The notes under the pieces were generated by a model. The model was not told where the DNA came from. It searched no databases and worked only from the letters and a program-made list of their open reading frames with translations. The translations under genes and the position numbers were made by a program. Positions 52,645 to 62,431 of a stretch of 64,000 nucleotides of DNA are shown piece by piece. The stretch is from positions 1 to 64,000 of the forward strand of contig JAUSNO010000011.1 of assembly GCA_030645915.1 (NCBI GenBank), given 5' to 3'. The DNA is from Undibacterium sp. (GTDB lineage Bacteria; Pseudomonadota; Gammaproteobacteria; Burkholderiales; Burkholderiaceae_D). Position 1 is the first letter of the stretch, and each line of letters opens with the position of its first letter.

Positions 52645-55600
52645 GATGATGCTCCTTCGTTTTGAGTTGAGAGGGGTAATGCGTTTTGTTCTAGTTTCGG
52701 TGCTACATCCGGTGCTACATTTGCTTCTTGAAGTGCGGCATATTTCTTTTGATATGCCATGTAATACAACACTGGAATAATCACCAGCGTGAGTACAGTG
52801 GAGACAAAGATCCCGAAAATCAGCGAGATCGCCAGGCCGTTAAAAATCGGGTCGTCGAGGATGAAGAACGCGCCCATCATCGCCGCCAGACCGGTCAATG
52901 CAATCGGCTGGGCGCGGGTGATGGCGGAGCTGACGACCGCCTCCTTGAATGCCATCCCGCTAGCCACCTGCACATGGATAAAGTCCACCAGCAAGATCGA
53001 GTTGCGCACGATGATGCCGGCCAGCGCGATCATGCCTATCATGCTCGTTGCGGTGTATTGCGAGCCCAGCAAAGCGTGACCCGGCATGACGCCGATGATG
53101 GTCAGCGGGATCGGCGCCATGATGATGAGCGGTGTCAGGTAAGAGCCGAACTGCGCCACCACCAGCAGGTAAATCAGCACCAGGCCGACCGCATACGCGG
53201 CACCCATGTCGCGGAAAGTCTCATAGGTTACCTGCCACTCGCCATCCCACTTGATGCTGAAGCCACGGTAAGGGTCTTGCGGTGCGCTGATGAAGAACTC
53301 TTCCAGCTTGCCGCCTTCCGGCGTGACGATCTTGGCGATATCGCCGCGCATGGCAAACATGCCGTACAGCGGGCTATCAATCGCGCCCGCCATATCGCCG
53401 ACGACGTAGTTAACGCCCAGGCCATCCTTGTGATACAGCGGCTGCTCGCGCAAGGTGTCGCTGATTGTCACCAGCTCGCGGATAGGCACCACACGGCCTT
53501 GCGCATTCTTCACGCCCAGCGCCAGCAAGGTATCGATATTGCCCTGATCGGCTACCGCCAGATGCAGGTTGGCCGATGCCGGAAACTTGCTTTCGTCATG
53601 TAAATACGCCACGGCATCGCCGGCCAGACCGGCGCGCAGTGTGCTGACAATGCTCGCCTGCGATACACCCAGGACAGATGCCTTGCGTCTGTCCACCACC
53701 AACAATTTACGCGGCGCATCGACGATGCTGCTGTCATCCACATCGACTACACCTTTGGATTTTTCAAACACGGCGCGCACCGATTTTGCCACCTGTCTGC
53801 GACCTTCAGCGGTCGGGCCATAGACCTCGGCAACGATAGGCGCAAGTACTGGCGGGCCAGGCGGCACTTCGACTACCTTGACGTTGGCACCGAAGCGCTT
53901 GCCGATCTCTTGCAGCGCCGGTCTTACGCGACTGGCGATGGCATGGCTTTTTTCCTCGCGATGGCTCTTGTCGACCAGGTTGACCTGGATATCACCGACC
54001 TCGCCCCCCGAGCGCAAATAGTACTGACGCACCAGGCCGTTGAAGTTGATCGGCGCAGCGGTGCCGGCATAAGCCTGATAATCGATCACCTCCGGCACGG
54101 TCGCCAGATGCGCGCCAAGTTCGTGCAGGACAGCCGCAGTTTTTTCTAATGGCGAGCCTGCCGGCATGTCGACAATGACTTGAAACTCGGATTTATTATC
54201 GAATGGCAGCATCTTCAATTGCACCAGACCGAGCACCGGCAAGGCTACCGACAAGGCGATCAACGCCGCCACACCGAGCCCGAGTTTCTTGCGATTTCTG
54301 CTGCCGGATTGGTCATCGAGAAAAGGACGGAATACACGGGTAAACAACGGTGCAATCTTGTGGGCCATACCGCCACCGGCGTGATGGCCTTCTTTCATCC
54401 AGATGCGCGCCAGCCAGGGCGTAACGATGAAGGCGATCGCCAGCGACAGCAACATCCCCATGCTGGCATTGATCGGGATCGGACTCATGTACGGGCCCAT
54501 CAAGCCGCTGACGAAGGCCATCGGCAACAGCGCCGCAATCACGGTCAAGGTCGCGAGGATGGTCGGGCCGCCGACTTCATCAACTGCGCCGGGAATAATT
54601 TCCTTGAGTGTTTTTTCAGGAAACAAGGCCTGATGCCGGTGAATGTTTTCCACCACGACAATCGCATCGTCGACCAGGATACCGATGGAAAATATCAGTG
54701 CAAACAGCGATACGCGGTTCAGCGTAAAGCCCCAGGCCCATGAGGCAAACAGCGTGACGGTGAGCGTCAGGATGACAGCAGTACCGACAATCGCCGCTTC
54801 ACGTCTGCCCAGTGCCAGAAACACCAGCGCTACCACAGAGGCCGTGGCAAACAGTAGCTTCGTGATGAGTTTTTTGGCCTTGTCGTCGGCGGTCTGGCCA
54901 TAGTTGCGCGTGGTCGTTACCTCCACGTCGGCAGGGATGACAGTGTTCTTCAATGACTCGGCGCGTGCGACCACGGCATTGGCGACATCGACCGCATTCT
55001 GTCCTGGTTTTTTGGTGATGGCGATCGTCACGGCCGGGTACTCAGCCGCCTCTTTACCGGCGACACCGTGCCAGACATAGCGCGCGGCGGGCAAGGCGCC
55101 GTCGTCGATTTTTGCCACATCTTGCAGGAACACCGGCTTGCCTGATTTAACGCCAACCACCAGCTCGCCGACCGCTTGCGCATCACGCAAGAATGGCCCG
55201 GCGTCGATCGCGACCGAGCGATTGCCGGCGGTTAATTCACCCGAAGGCAAACCCAGATTGGCTGACTGCAAACTGCCTTGCAGATCCATGACAGTCAGGC
55301 CGCTGGCGGCCAGTCTGGCAGGATCAAGCTCGATATTCACCGCGCGGCCGGGGCCGCCAATCGTGACCACTTCGCGCGTGCCTTTGACCCGCTTCAGATC
55401 GGCCTCTACGCTATGCGCGACGCGCTCCAGATCATACGATCCGGTAGCACCATTCTTGCTCCACAAGGTCAGCGAGACGATGGGCACATCATCAATGCCC
55501 TTGGGCTTGATCAGTGGCTCCAGCGTACCCAGATTGGTCGGCAGCCAGTCGCGATTGCTGTGCACGGTATTATATAAACGCACCAGCGCTTCGCTCTGCG

Positions 55601-55928
55601 GCACACCGACTTCAAACTGCACCGTGATGATGGCAAGGCCAGGGCGCGAGACCGACATCACGTGTTCTATATTGGCGATCTGGCTCAACACCTGTTCGGC
55701 CGGCACCGCCACCATCTGCTCGACATCTTTCACCGAGGCACCGGGAAAAGGGATCAGCACATTGGCCATCGTGACATTGATCTGCGGCTCTTCTTCGCGC
55801 GGCGTGACCATCACGGCAAACAGGCCAAGCAGGAAAGCCACCAGCGCCAGCAACGGCGTGATCTGCGCTGTCTGGAAGAAGGCCGCGATGCGGCCTGAAA
55901 CGCCCATGATCGGATTATTATTTTTCAT
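52641..55928 (-). CDS. RND efflux transporter inner-membrane pump
   Basis: A 1095-residue RND permease with the typical two-fold repeat: helix one, a large periplasmic loop, six helices, a second loop and five more helices. Motifs include FALIFSIGILVDDAIVVVEN (helix four, with the proton-relay DD), GPYMSPIPINASMGML and GIIVRNSILLVDFIHVQVAS. It is of the general AcrB/MexB-like group; metal or drug specificity cannot be settled. It pairs with the adaptor gene upstream and is transcribed with sulfur-redox genes downstream, which is unusual and suggests export of a sulfur-related or electrophilic compound. That link is inferred. Confidence 0.9.
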   Translation of the reverse strand: MKNNNPIMGVSGRIAAFFQTAQITPLLALVAFLLGLFAVMVTPREEEPQINVTMANVLIPFPGASVKDVEQMVAVPAEQVLSQIANIEHVMSVSRPGLAIITVQFEVGVPQSEALVRLYNTVHSNRDWLPTNLGTLEPLIKPKGIDDVPIVSLTLWSKNGATGSYDLERVAHSVEADLKRVKGTREVVTIGGPGRAVNIELDPARLAASGLTVMDLQGSLQSANLGLPSGELTAGNRSVAIDAGPFLRDAQAVGELVVGVKSGKPVFLQDVAKIDDGALPAARYVWHGVAGKEAAEYPAVTIAITKKPGQNAVDVANAVVARAESLKNTVIPADVEVTTTRNYGQTADDKAKKLITKLLFATASVVALVFLALGRREAAIVGTAVILTLTVTLFASWAWGFTLNRVSLFALIFSIGILVDDAIVVVENIHRHQALFPEKTLKEIIPGAVDEVGGPTILATLTVIAALLPMAFVSGLMGPYMSPIPINASMGMLLSLAIAFIVTPWLARIWMKEGHHAGGGMAHKIAPLFTRVFRPFLDDQSGSRNRKKLGLGVAALIALSVALPVLGLVQLKMLPFDNKSEFQVIVDMPAGSPLEKTAAVLHELGAHLATVPEVIDYQAYAGTAAPINFNGLVRQYYLRSGGEVGDIQVNLVDKSHREEKSHAIASRVRPALQEIGKRFGANVKVVEVPPGPPVLAPIVAEVYGPTAEGRRQVAKSVRAVFEKSKGVVDVDDSSIVDAPRKLLVVDRRKASVLGVSQASIVSTLRAGLAGDAVAYLHDESKFPASANLHLAVADQGNIDTLLALGVKNAQGRVVPIRELVTISDTLREQPLYHKDGLGVNYVVGDMAGAIDSPLYGMFAMRGDIAKIVTPEGGKLEEFFISAPQDPYRGFSIKWDGEWQVTYETFRDMGAAYAVGLVLIYLLVVAQFGSYLTPLIIMAPIPLTIIGVMPGHALLGSQYTATSMIGMIALAGIIVRNSILLVDFIHVQVASGMAFKEAVVSSAITRAQPIALTGLAAMMGAFFILDDPIFNGLAISLIFGIFVSTVLTLVIIPVLYYMAYQKKYAALQEANVAPDVAPKLEQNALPLSTQNEGASS

Positions 55929-55939
55929 CTGCGTCTCGC

Positions 55940-57082
55940 TTATTTGGCTAGGTTGAGTACGCTAAATTTGGCAGCGGCCATCGGGTCGAGCGCGACTTGC
56001 TCACCGGCAGCAACGCCGCTCAGGATTTCCTGTTCCGCACCACTGACCGCGCCTGCCTTCACCTGGCGCAACAGGGGCTTGCCCTGTGCATTCAAGACAT
56101 ACACGGCGGTCAGCTCGGCACGGCGAAAAACGGCTTTGGCGGGCACATACAAACGCGCACTGTCGGATACGCCAGCAATGCCGCTGATGGCGAAATTGAC
56201 CCTGGCGAACATGCCCGGTGTCAGGCCCTTGGCGTTCGCCGGCAAATCAAGGCGCACCTGTACCGTATGGGTAGCGGCATCGGCGACCGGCAAGACGGTT
56301 AGCTTGCTGGCGACAATCCAGCGTTGCGCTTCGGGCAAACCGGGGAATTCTATCTTGACTGACTGGCCGGCCACCATTCCGGCTACCCGGTCTTGCGGCA
56401 CCGTTGCCGTCACGCGCAAGGCTGACGGGTCATACACCGTCATCAAGGCACGACCGGGCATTGCCATGTCGCCCAAGGTGACGGGCACATCTGCCACCAC
56501 GCCCGCATACGGCGCGTTCAGGACATAAAAACCGGATTGTGTCTGCACTGCGCCGGCCTGGGCGATCTGCGCATTGGCCTGGGCGCTGGCGGATTTGAAT
56601 TGCGATTCGGCACGCTCAAGTTGCGCTGCACTGATGTAAGCCTTGCTAAACAATTGTTTCTGGCGCTCGTAGTCTTTCGCCGCAACGGCCAGAGCAGCGC
56701 GCGCCGCATCGACTTGCGCACGGCTGGCATTGGCTTCCTGATTGGCTGCGCGTGCATCCATGCGAACCAGCAAGGCGCCGACCTTAACGCTATCGCCCAC
56801 CTTGACCGGCAATTCAACGATCGCACCTGACACTTGTGTGGCAATCACGGTCTGGCGCAATGCCTCAACCACGCCGTCAGCGCTATACAAGTGTGCGCCG
56901 CTGCTGGATCGCACACTCGCCACGGCCAGCGGCTTGCCCGACTGCAACACAGCTGTTTCTGCTGTTTCTGCATTTGCTGCCATCGCACCAGGGACAGCAC
57001 TCGCTAGCAAGGCAGTCAACAAGAAAAGTACCGGAGCGATAGTGGCGATTGTGCCGTTATGGCGAGGGGAGCGTTGCGGCAT
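55940..57082 (-). CDS. RND membrane-fusion adaptor
   Basis: A 380-residue periplasmic adaptor. The signal or anchor is APVLFLLTALLASAVPGAMA. The barrel-sandwich half is IVELPVKVGDSVKVGALLVR, the hairpin spans about residues 115-185, and VLNAPYAGVVADVPVTLGDM completes the lipoyl fold. The frame extends 47 codons upstream, but CTGGAG before the ATG at 57082 and the signal position support this start. It ends 11 bases before the pump gene. No outer-membrane factor gene is in the operon. Confidence 0.9.
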   Translation of the reverse strand: MPQRSPRHNGTIATIAPVLFLLTALLASAVPGAMAANAETAETAVLQSGKPLAVASVRSSSGAHLYSADGVVEALRQTVIATQVSGAIVELPVKVGDSVKVGALLVRMDARAANQEANASRAQVDAARAALAVAAKDYERQKQLFSKAYISAAQLERAESQFKSASAQANAQIAQAGAVQTQSGFYVLNAPYAGVVADVPVTLGDMAMPGRALMTVYDPSALRVTATVPQDRVAGMVAGQSVKIEFPGLPEAQRWIVASKLTVLPVADAATHTVQVRLDLPANAKGLTPGMFARVNFAISGIAGVSDSARLYVPAKAVFRRAELTAVYVLNAQGKPLLRQVKAGAVSGAEQEILSGVAAGEQVALDPMAAAKFSVLNLAK

Positions 57083-57128
57083 GATCAAGTTCTCCAGAAA
57101 AATAAGGCATTGCATTGAAGTTGGATTC

Positions 57129-57160
57129 ATCATATACTTATTTGCGCACACATGCAAATA
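57129..57160 (-). promoter_or_regulatory. Sigma70 promoter and operator-like palindrome of the RND/sulfur operon
   Basis: On the minus strand TTGCAT (57152-57157) and TATGAT (57129-57134) are 17 bases apart. The perfect inverted repeat TATTTGC-N8-GCAAATA at 57139-57160 covers the -35 box and most of the spacer, an ideal place for repression. A second short repeat, TTAGC-N6-GCTAA, lies at 57166-57181. The ArsR-family gene starts at 57210 in the opposite direction, so its product is the natural candidate for binding. The site is read from sequence; binding is inferred. Confidence 0.7.
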
Positions 57161-57209
57161 GTAAATTAGCTGAATGGCTAAATAAGCAAATCTAACCAAA
57201 CGAGGTATC

Positions 57210-57593
57210 ATGATGACTTTCACTCAGGAGCAATGCCCCCTCATGGAAGGATTATCTGATCAAGCCCTGGTTCAGGTAGCGCAATATTTTTCTGCGCTGG
57301 CCGAACCAACCCGTTTGCGTATTCTGAATTGTCTACGAGATCGAGAGCAAAATGTAGGGGAATTGGCCGAACATTGCGAATGCTCACAGGCGAACGTCTC
57401 GCGGCACTTGTCAACGCTGGCAAAACATGGGCTGGTGGCAAGAGAAGGCCGCGGCACTTCGGTGTATTACCGCATCGCCGATCCCTCGATTTACGCCTTA
57501 TGCGATTTGGTCTGCGGCAATGTCGCGCGCCAACTGGAGACGCAAGCTGCGGCGCTGGGCGGAATGAAGGGTAACAGCAAGAGCACGGATTAA
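57210..57593 (+). CDS. ArsR-family regulator, divergent from the RND/sulfur operon
   Basis: A 127-residue winged-helix repressor. The recognition region is CECSQANVSRHLSTLAKHGL and the wing is REGRGTSVYYRIAD. Cysteines lie at 9, 41, 56, 58, 98 and 102; C41 (ILNCLRD) and one in LCDLVC (98 or 102) stand where sulfide- or persulfide-sensing members such as BigR and SqrR keep their pair, although metal binding by ECECS-type cysteines is also possible. Two ATG codons in tandem (57210, 57213) can start it. With SQR, rhodanese and TrxC downstream of its target promoter, a reactive-sulfur sensor is the best reading. Confidence 0.85.
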   Translation: MMTFTQEQCPLMEGLSDQALVQVAQYFSALAEPTRLRILNCLRDREQNVGELAEHCECSQANVSRHLSTLAKHGLVAREGRGTSVYYRIADPSIYALCDLVCGNVARQLETQAAALGGMKGNSKSTD

Positions 57594-57604
57594 ATTTGAA
57601 AAGC

Positions 57605-57689
57605 GGCACCGCCAGCACGCATATCCCATGCGCCTTGCAGGCCAGGCAAGCCGGAAAGGCGCATGAACAGTGCGTGCTGGCGTGGCATC
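57605..57689 (-). repeat. Interspersed palindromic repeat, copy 6 (reverse orientation)
   Basis: GGCACCGCCAGCACGCATAT, CCATGCGCCTTGCAGGCC, AAGCCGGAAAGGCGCATG and TGCGTGCTGGCGTGGCAT follow the reverse family pattern. It lies between the stop of the ArsR gene and the stop of piuC, which converge on it, as copy 4 lies between convergent ends. Confidence 0.85.
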
Positions 57690-57709
57690 ATTTGTTCAAC
57701 GTAACACGC

Positions 57710-58390
57710 TTACAGCTCCGCCCATTGCCGCAGCAGATTATGATAGTGCGAGGTCAGGCCGACCACTTCTTGCGCATCGCCGATACGCGCCCTGAGCTTT
57801 TGAATGTTCTGATCCAGCTCAAACAATAGCGTGCGCTGCCAGTCGTCCCGCACCATGCTTTGGGTCCAGAAGAATGCGCAGACCCGGGTGCCGCGCGTGA
57901 CCGGCTCAACCTTATGCAGGCTGGTTGACGGGTATAAGATCAGGTCGCCTGCCGGTAATTTGACCTCATGCGTGCCATAGGTATCGACCACGACCAGTTC
58001 ACCGCCCTCATATTCTTCGGGGTCACAGAGAAATAGCGTAGACGATACGTCGGTGCGCAGGCTGAGCGTGCTGCCTGGCATCTGGCGCACCGAGCCATCG
58101 ACATGCAAGCCGTAATGTTCACCGCCGGCGTAGCTGTTAAACAGCGGAGGAATCGTGCGCAAGGGCAAGGCTGCAGAAAAAAACTGCGGGCTCCTGGCCA
58201 GTGCAGCGAGCACGATTTTTCCCAATTCCAATCCGACTGGCGAGTGCTCCGGCAACTGGCGATTCTGCTTTACTTGCGCGCCTTGCGGGCCAACTGTGGC
58301 GCGGCCATCAGTCCAGTCGGCCTGATCGAGGCGCTGCCGTATCGAGATGACTTGTTCACGGCTTAATACTTCAGGTATATGCAATAACAT
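57710..58390 (-). CDS. piuC: Fe(II)/2-oxoglutarate dioxygenase, PiuC/YbiX type
   Basis: A 226-residue PKHD-type hydroxylase. The iron ligands are H96 and D98 (YGLHVDGSV) and H159 ([11 protein letters not shown]), and the 2-oxoglutarate arginine lies in VTRGTRV just after. The N-terminal segment [20 protein letters not shown] is typical. PiuC genes occur next to siderophore receptor genes of the PiuA/Fiu type, as here. The substrate is not known. A strong palindrome separates it from the receptor gene, so its expression may be partly uncoupled. Confidence 0.92.
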   Translation of the reverse strand: MLLHIPEVLSREQVISIRQRLDQADWTDGRATVGPQGAQVKQNRQLPEHSPVGLELGKIVLAALARSPQFFSAALPLRTIPPLFNSYAGGEHYGLHVDGSVRQMPGSTLSLRTDVSSTLFLCDPEEYEGGELVVVDTYGTHEVKLPAGDLILYPSTSLHKVEPVTRGTRVCAFFWTQSMVRDDWQRTLLFELDQNIQKLRARIGDAQEVVGLTSHYHNLLRQWAEL

Positions 58391-58409
58391 GGTAAAAAAT
58401 CCCTGCCAT

Positions 58410-58436
58410 AAAAATTCCTCCCGCTGCAGCGGGAGG
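58410..58436 (-). terminator. Intrinsic terminator between the receptor gene and piuC
   Basis: CCTCCCGCTGCAGCGGGAGG at 58417-58436 is a perfect 20-base palindrome. On the minus strand it is followed by AATTTTTA. It stands just after the receptor stop codon and just before piuC. Confidence 0.8.
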
Positions 58437-58451
58437 GTAGATAAACAATCT

Positions 58452-60773
58452 TCAGAACTTGATATTCGCGGTCAGGCTTGCCGACCGTGGCGTACCTGGC
58501 GTGTAGCGATAGCCGCTCTTGTTGATGGCGGCGACGTACACTGTGTCGGCCAGGTTATACAGATTCAATTGCAAATCGATATTTTTGCTCAGAGGATAAG
58601 ACGCCATGGCATCGACTACCCAGTAGGCATCGGTCTTTGCCGGCGTGCCGATCGCACCATCGGTACCGCGTAACAAGGCATCGACAAAACGCGCACCGCC
58701 ACCCAGTTTCAAGCCAAACGGCAACTGGTATGAAGTCCACAAAGTAAATGCCTGTTTTGGCGCATACGCCAGATTATTGATGCCGCTGGCAGTCACCTTT
58801 GGTCCGCTTTCTACCTTGGTGTTCATCCTGCTGTAACCGGCACTGACCAGCCAGTTGCGGCTAATCGCACCGGTGACGCCCAGCTCCAGGCCCTGCACGC
58901 TCTTTTCACCGGTTTGGTAGTACAGCAGATCGGCCAGATTCTGCACCACTTCGTTGGAAATATTGGTGTCATAGATAGCGGCGGTAAAGGACAATTTCTC
59001 TTTCAGTAAATCCCATTTGGTGCCGATCTCGATGTTGGTCGTTTCTTGCGGATCAAACTTGGGATTGGCTGCGCTGCTGGCGGACGCACTCAGGGCAAAA
59101 TTCGATCCGCCTGGCGGCTGCTTGGAAGTAGAGTAAGACGCATATACGCTGCTCTCTGCAGTGGGTTTATACAAGCCGCCTATTTTCCAGTTGAGCAGAT
59201 TACCGTCCACGTTCAGATTGGTCGGCACCAATGTACCTACCGGCAAAGTCGGATTAGCTGCCGCCGTAGACAGGCTCGCCGCAGAATAGTCGGTCGCATA
59301 ATGATCAACCCGCACGCCGGCATTGAGCTGCCACTGCGGCGTTAATTTGATGGTGTCAAATACGTAGGCACTGACGGTGCTGGTGGCGCCACGGGTAAAC
59401 ACGCCGTTGCGTACCAGGTTCAGGCCTGTGACAGGGTCATTGGGATTGGGATGATATAAGTTCGCCGCCGCCAGCGTCCCGGTGCCACTGTTGCCCCAAG
59501 TATTTTGTTTCTCGCTGGTCAGCTCTAGCCCACCCAATAGCGTGTTTTTGACGCCGCCCAGATCCAGCTCTGCGGTCACATTGGTCTGATTGGTGAGGAT
59601 TTCATTTTCCTGATCTTTCAGGGTACGGGTACTGCGCGCCAAGGTCCATGTGGAAAGATCCGTTGCGGACGGCGTCAGCAGGTTGGCAGCCGAACCCATG
59701 AACGCGGTCAGCAGGTAATGCTGCGCTGTTTTCCCATAGCGTGTGGTATTGACCAGTTTTACTGCGGCGCTGACATCGTGTTCGACGCGGGCGGTCAACA
59801 TGTCGGCGGTAACCTGATCAAAGTCACTGGCGGAACCGTAGAAATTATGCGGATCGACCATCGGCGCCGTCGTGATGTAAGGCCGCTTGATATCGGAACT
59901 GCTATAGCCAGGCAAGCCCAGCGTGGGCACGCCACCGTCCGGCACATTGTCTTGCTGCACATGCAGATAGTTCAGATAAAGGCGCGTCGGTGTTTTCAGG
60001 CCAAAGGCAAACGAAGGCGCGACTGCCCAGCGCTTGTTTTTTACCTCATCGCGCCCCACGCTGCCGCTATCCTGCGCCAGCACATTCAGGCGAAAAGCGG
60101 AACCATGCTCGGCACTGATGGCGCGATTGACGTCGGCAGTGACGCGTTTCTGGCTACCGCTGCCCACAGTCAATGATCCATAAGTCGCGTCATCCATATT
60201 CGCTTGCTTGCTGCTCAGATTGACCGATCCCGTCGGTGAACTGCGGCCACTGTCGGTACCCGCAGAACCTTTAAGGACATCGATTTGCTCGATATTAAAC
60301 AGATCGCGCGAGATCGAACCCAGATCGCGTGCACCATCGACATAGATGCTGCTGGAGGTATCAAAGCCGCGCATGTAAATCGCATCCCCGGTATTGGTAC
60401 TGCCGTTTTCACCGAGGAAGAAAGCGCCGACACCCGGCGCGTTTCTGAGTGCCTCGGTCAGCGTGACTGCGCCTTGCTGATCAATCAGCTCGCGCTTGAT
60501 GACGGTAATGGTTTGCGGCGTATCGACCAGCGGCTGGGTGTATTTTGCCGACGCCGCCTTATCGGCCTTGAATTCATTCTCTTTTGAGCCGGTCACTTTT
60601 ACTTCCTGCAAGGTGTGCTGGCCGGCCTTGGTCACGTTGGCTGACGTATCGGTTTCTGCCGGGGTCGCACTGGCGGCTTGGGCGGCGAGCGGCAATAGCA
60701 TGGCGGATAGCACCGTGCTCACGTGCTGGTTAAAACGGGTTTGTGCGTGCTTACGACTGGTAATGATAGCCAT
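58452..60773 (-). CDS. TonB-dependent siderophore receptor (Fiu/PiuA-like)
   Basis: A 773-residue outer-membrane receptor. A signal peptide ([16 protein letters not shown]) leads to a TonB box region, the plug ([20 protein letters not shown], then [20 protein letters not shown]) and the barrel, closing with the aromatic C-terminus [17 protein letters not shown]. It resembles Fiu/CirA/PiuA receptors for catecholate siderophores and monomeric catechols. A Fur box lies upstream at 60931. It pairs with piuC downstream. Confidence 0.92.
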   Translation of the reverse strand: MAIITSRKHAQTRFNQHVSTVLSAMLLPLAAQAASATPAETDTSANVTKAGQHTLQEVKVTGSKENEFKADKAASAKYTQPLVDTPQTITVIKRELIDQQGAVTLTEALRNAPGVGAFFLGENGSTNTGDAIYMRGFDTSSSIYVDGARDLGSISRDLFNIEQIDVLKGSAGTDSGRSSPTGSVNLSSKQANMDDATYGSLTVGSGSQKRVTADVNRAISAEHGSAFRLNVLAQDSGSVGRDEVKNKRWAVAPSFAFGLKTPTRLYLNYLHVQQDNVPDGGVPTLGLPGYSSSDIKRPYITTAPMVDPHNFYGSASDFDQVTADMLTARVEHDVSAAVKLVNTTRYGKTAQHYLLTAFMGSAANLLTPSATDLSTWTLARSTRTLKDQENEILTNQTNVTAELDLGGVKNTLLGGLELTSEKQNTWGNSGTGTLAAANLYHPNPNDPVTGLNLVRNGVFTRGATSTVSAYVFDTIKLTPQWQLNAGVRVDHYATDYSAASLSTAAANPTLPVGTLVPTNLNVDGNLLNWKIGGLYKPTAESSVYASYSTSKQPPGGSNFALSASASSAANPKFDPQETTNIEIGTKWDLLKEKLSFTAAIYDTNISNEVVQNLADLLYYQTGEKSVQGLELGVTGAISRNWLVSAGYSRMNTKVESGPKVTASGINNLAYAPKQAFTLWTSYQLPFGLKLGGGARFVDALLRGTDGAIGTPAKTDAYWVVDAMASYPLSKNIDLQLNLYNLADTVYVAAINKSGYRYTPGTPRSASLTANIKF

Positions 60774-60930
60774 CTAGGTCTCTCTTTTAAGTGAAAACGA
60801 GTAGCTGGCTAAGTGCAGAATCAGTCTGATCGAGTTGATCAGACTGATTTGATGTGGCTGGCGGGTGGGTGGGTATTGCAATAGGTATTGCGTTTAGGCT
60901 GACAGGATAACCAAACTGTTACAGTTTGTA

Positions 60931-60949
60931 AATGAGAATAATTCTTATT
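60931..60949. promoter_or_regulatory. Fur box upstream of the TonB receptor
   Basis: AATGAGAATAATTCTTATT fits the 19-base iron box; the inner 7-1-7 core TGAGAAT-A-ATTCTTA matches the palindrome well. It lies about 160 bp upstream of the receptor start, oriented toward the minus strand gene, and implies repression by Fur under iron-replete conditions. Confidence 0.75.
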
Positions 60950-61107
60950 AAGATCAATATTAGCTTACGTCCTCTTGCCGCTCACTCTTGGCAGGCAAAG
61001 ATCCGGCTGCAAAATTTCTACTTTATTCGGTTTATCTGCCCTGAACTACCCTGAAGCTTTGCTACAAAAAAATACAATTCTCTGTTTTTACAAAAACATT
61101 CGTCATG

Positions 61108-61128
61108 TATAATTGAGAATCATTATCA
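61108..61128 (+). promoter_or_regulatory. Fur box and -10 element upstream of the PepSY gene
   Basis: TATAAT at 61108-61113 is followed directly by TGAGAATCATTATCA at 61114-61128, a near-perfect 7-1-7 Fur site. Fur bound here would cover the start of transcription. A weak -35 (TTTTTA) sits 17 bases upstream. The ATG of the PepSY gene follows at 61165. The 60774-61164 gap thus carries separate iron boxes for the two divergent units. Confidence 0.85.
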
Positions 61129-61164
61129 TTTACAACGACAACCATCGGGCTCCATTTTCATTTT

Positions 61165-61803
61165 ATGACCTCCAGTACCCCCCTTCAGCCTAACGTCCAA
61201 CAACGCCGCGCTTTCTGGCTGCGCCACCTGCATCAGTGGCACTGGATCAGCGCCGCCGTGAGCCTGATGGCCATGCTGTTATTCGCGGCAACGGGCATTA
61301 CCCTTAATCATTCTGCCGATATTGAAGCCCACCCCGTCGTCAGCAAAAAATCGGCGCAAATCCCCGCCTCCCTGTTAGCCACGCTGACAAAAAAACCCGC
61401 CGCCGAGCTAGCCCTGCCGCTGGCCCTGCGCGACTGGCTGGCACAGAATACCGCCATCAGCGTTGGCCAGCAAAGCGCCGAATGGTCGCCCAAAGAAGTG
61501 TATGTCGCCCTGCCCCGACCGGGTGGCGATGCATGGCTGCGCATAGAACTCGACAGCGGCATGCTGGAATACGAAAAAACCGAGCGTGGCTGGATCGCGT
61601 ATTTCAATGACTTGCACAAGGGTCGCAACACTGGCGGCGCGTGGGCTTGGTTCCTCGATTTCTTCGCCGTCGCTTGTCTGATATTTTGCCTGACCGGCTT
61701 GTTTCTGCTGCAGATGCATGCCGGCAATCGTCCGGCGACCTGGCCGGTTGTCGCCCTGGGCCTGGTGCTGCCCTTGCTGCTGGCGATTGTTTTCATTCAT
61801 TAG
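61165..61803 (+). CDS. PepSY-associated transmembrane protein
   Basis: A 212-residue membrane protein. The first helix is VSLMAMLLFAATGITLNHSA, followed by a periplasmic PepSY-like part (EVYVALPRPGGDAWLRIELD, then NDLHKGRNTGGAWAWFLDFF), and two more helices (FFAVACLIFCLTGLFLLQMH and LGLVLPLLLAIVFIH). Such proteins often act with iron-uptake systems as inner-membrane ferric reductases or heme-binding partners; NHSADIE, HKGRNTG and the paired histidines fit heme binding but are not proof. It leads the Fur-controlled operon. Confidence 0.85.
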   Translation: MTSSTPLQPNVQQRRAFWLRHLHQWHWISAAVSLMAMLLFAATGITLNHSADIEAHPVVSKKSAQIPASLLATLTKKPAAELALPLALRDWLAQNTAISVGQQSAEWSPKEVYVALPRPGGDAWLRIELDSGMLEYEKTERGWIAYFNDLHKGRNTGGAWAWFLDFFAVACLIFCLTGLFLLQMHAGNRPATWPVVALGLVLPLLLAIVFIH

Positions 61804-61869
61804 CATTGGCACTTATTTTTCGCACGTATTTTCACCACTCGTTTTCACCACTCAACCAGGATTCTCTCT

Positions 61870-62382
61870 ATGCATAAGCTGTTACCTTTTGCCATTTCCA
61901 GTCTCTTGTCGGTGCCTGTCATGGCGGCCGACCTGAGCATCAAGCTTGAAGTGCCGCGCCTGAACGTGGCCGAATATCACCGCCCGTATGTAGCGGTCTG
62001 GATCGAGCGGCCCGACCAGACGCTGGCCGGCAATCTGGCGGTCTGGTACGACCTCAAGAAGCGCGACAACGAAGGTGCAAAATGGCTCAAGGACCTGCGC
62101 CAGTGGTGGCGCCGCAGTGGCCGCGATTTACAGATGCCGGTCGATGGCATCAGCGGGGCCACCCGTGTGGTGGGCGAGCACAGTCTGGTGTTTTCCGGCG
62201 ACAAGGGCGCGCTGGCCAAACTGCCTGCCGGCGAGTATCAGTTGGTGGTTGAAGCGGCACGTGAAGGCGGCGGCCGTGAAGTGCTGAAAGTCCCTTTCCA
62301 GTGGGCGGCCAAGACGGAACAAAATGCCAAAGCCCAGGGCAGTCACGAACTCGGCCTGGTATCGCTGCAGATCAAACCTTAA
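61870..62382 (+). CDS. DUF2271 domain-containing periplasmic protein
   Basis: A 170-residue secreted protein. A signal peptide (LLPFAISSLLSVPVMAA) is followed by the DUF2271 domain: RPYVAVWIERPDQTLAGNLA, then WLKDLRQWWRRSGRDL and DGISGATRVVGEHSL. The family has no assigned function but is repeatedly found beside PepSY, DUF4198 and ApbE genes. Its place in a Fur-controlled operon suggests a role in iron or flavin-linked electron transfer at the periplasm. Confidence 0.88.
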   Translation: MHKLLPFAISSLLSVPVMAADLSIKLEVPRLNVAEYHRPYVAVWIERPDQTLAGNLAVWYDLKKRDNEGAKWLKDLRQWWRRSGRDLQMPVDGISGATRVVGEHSLVFSGDKGALAKLPAGEYQLVVEAAREGGGREVLKVPFQWAAKTEQNAKAQGSHELGLVSLQIKP

Positions 62383-62431
62383 TTTACTCCCTTAATTTAT
62401 CCAACGTAATTCCCCCCTTTGCGAACCGGAC

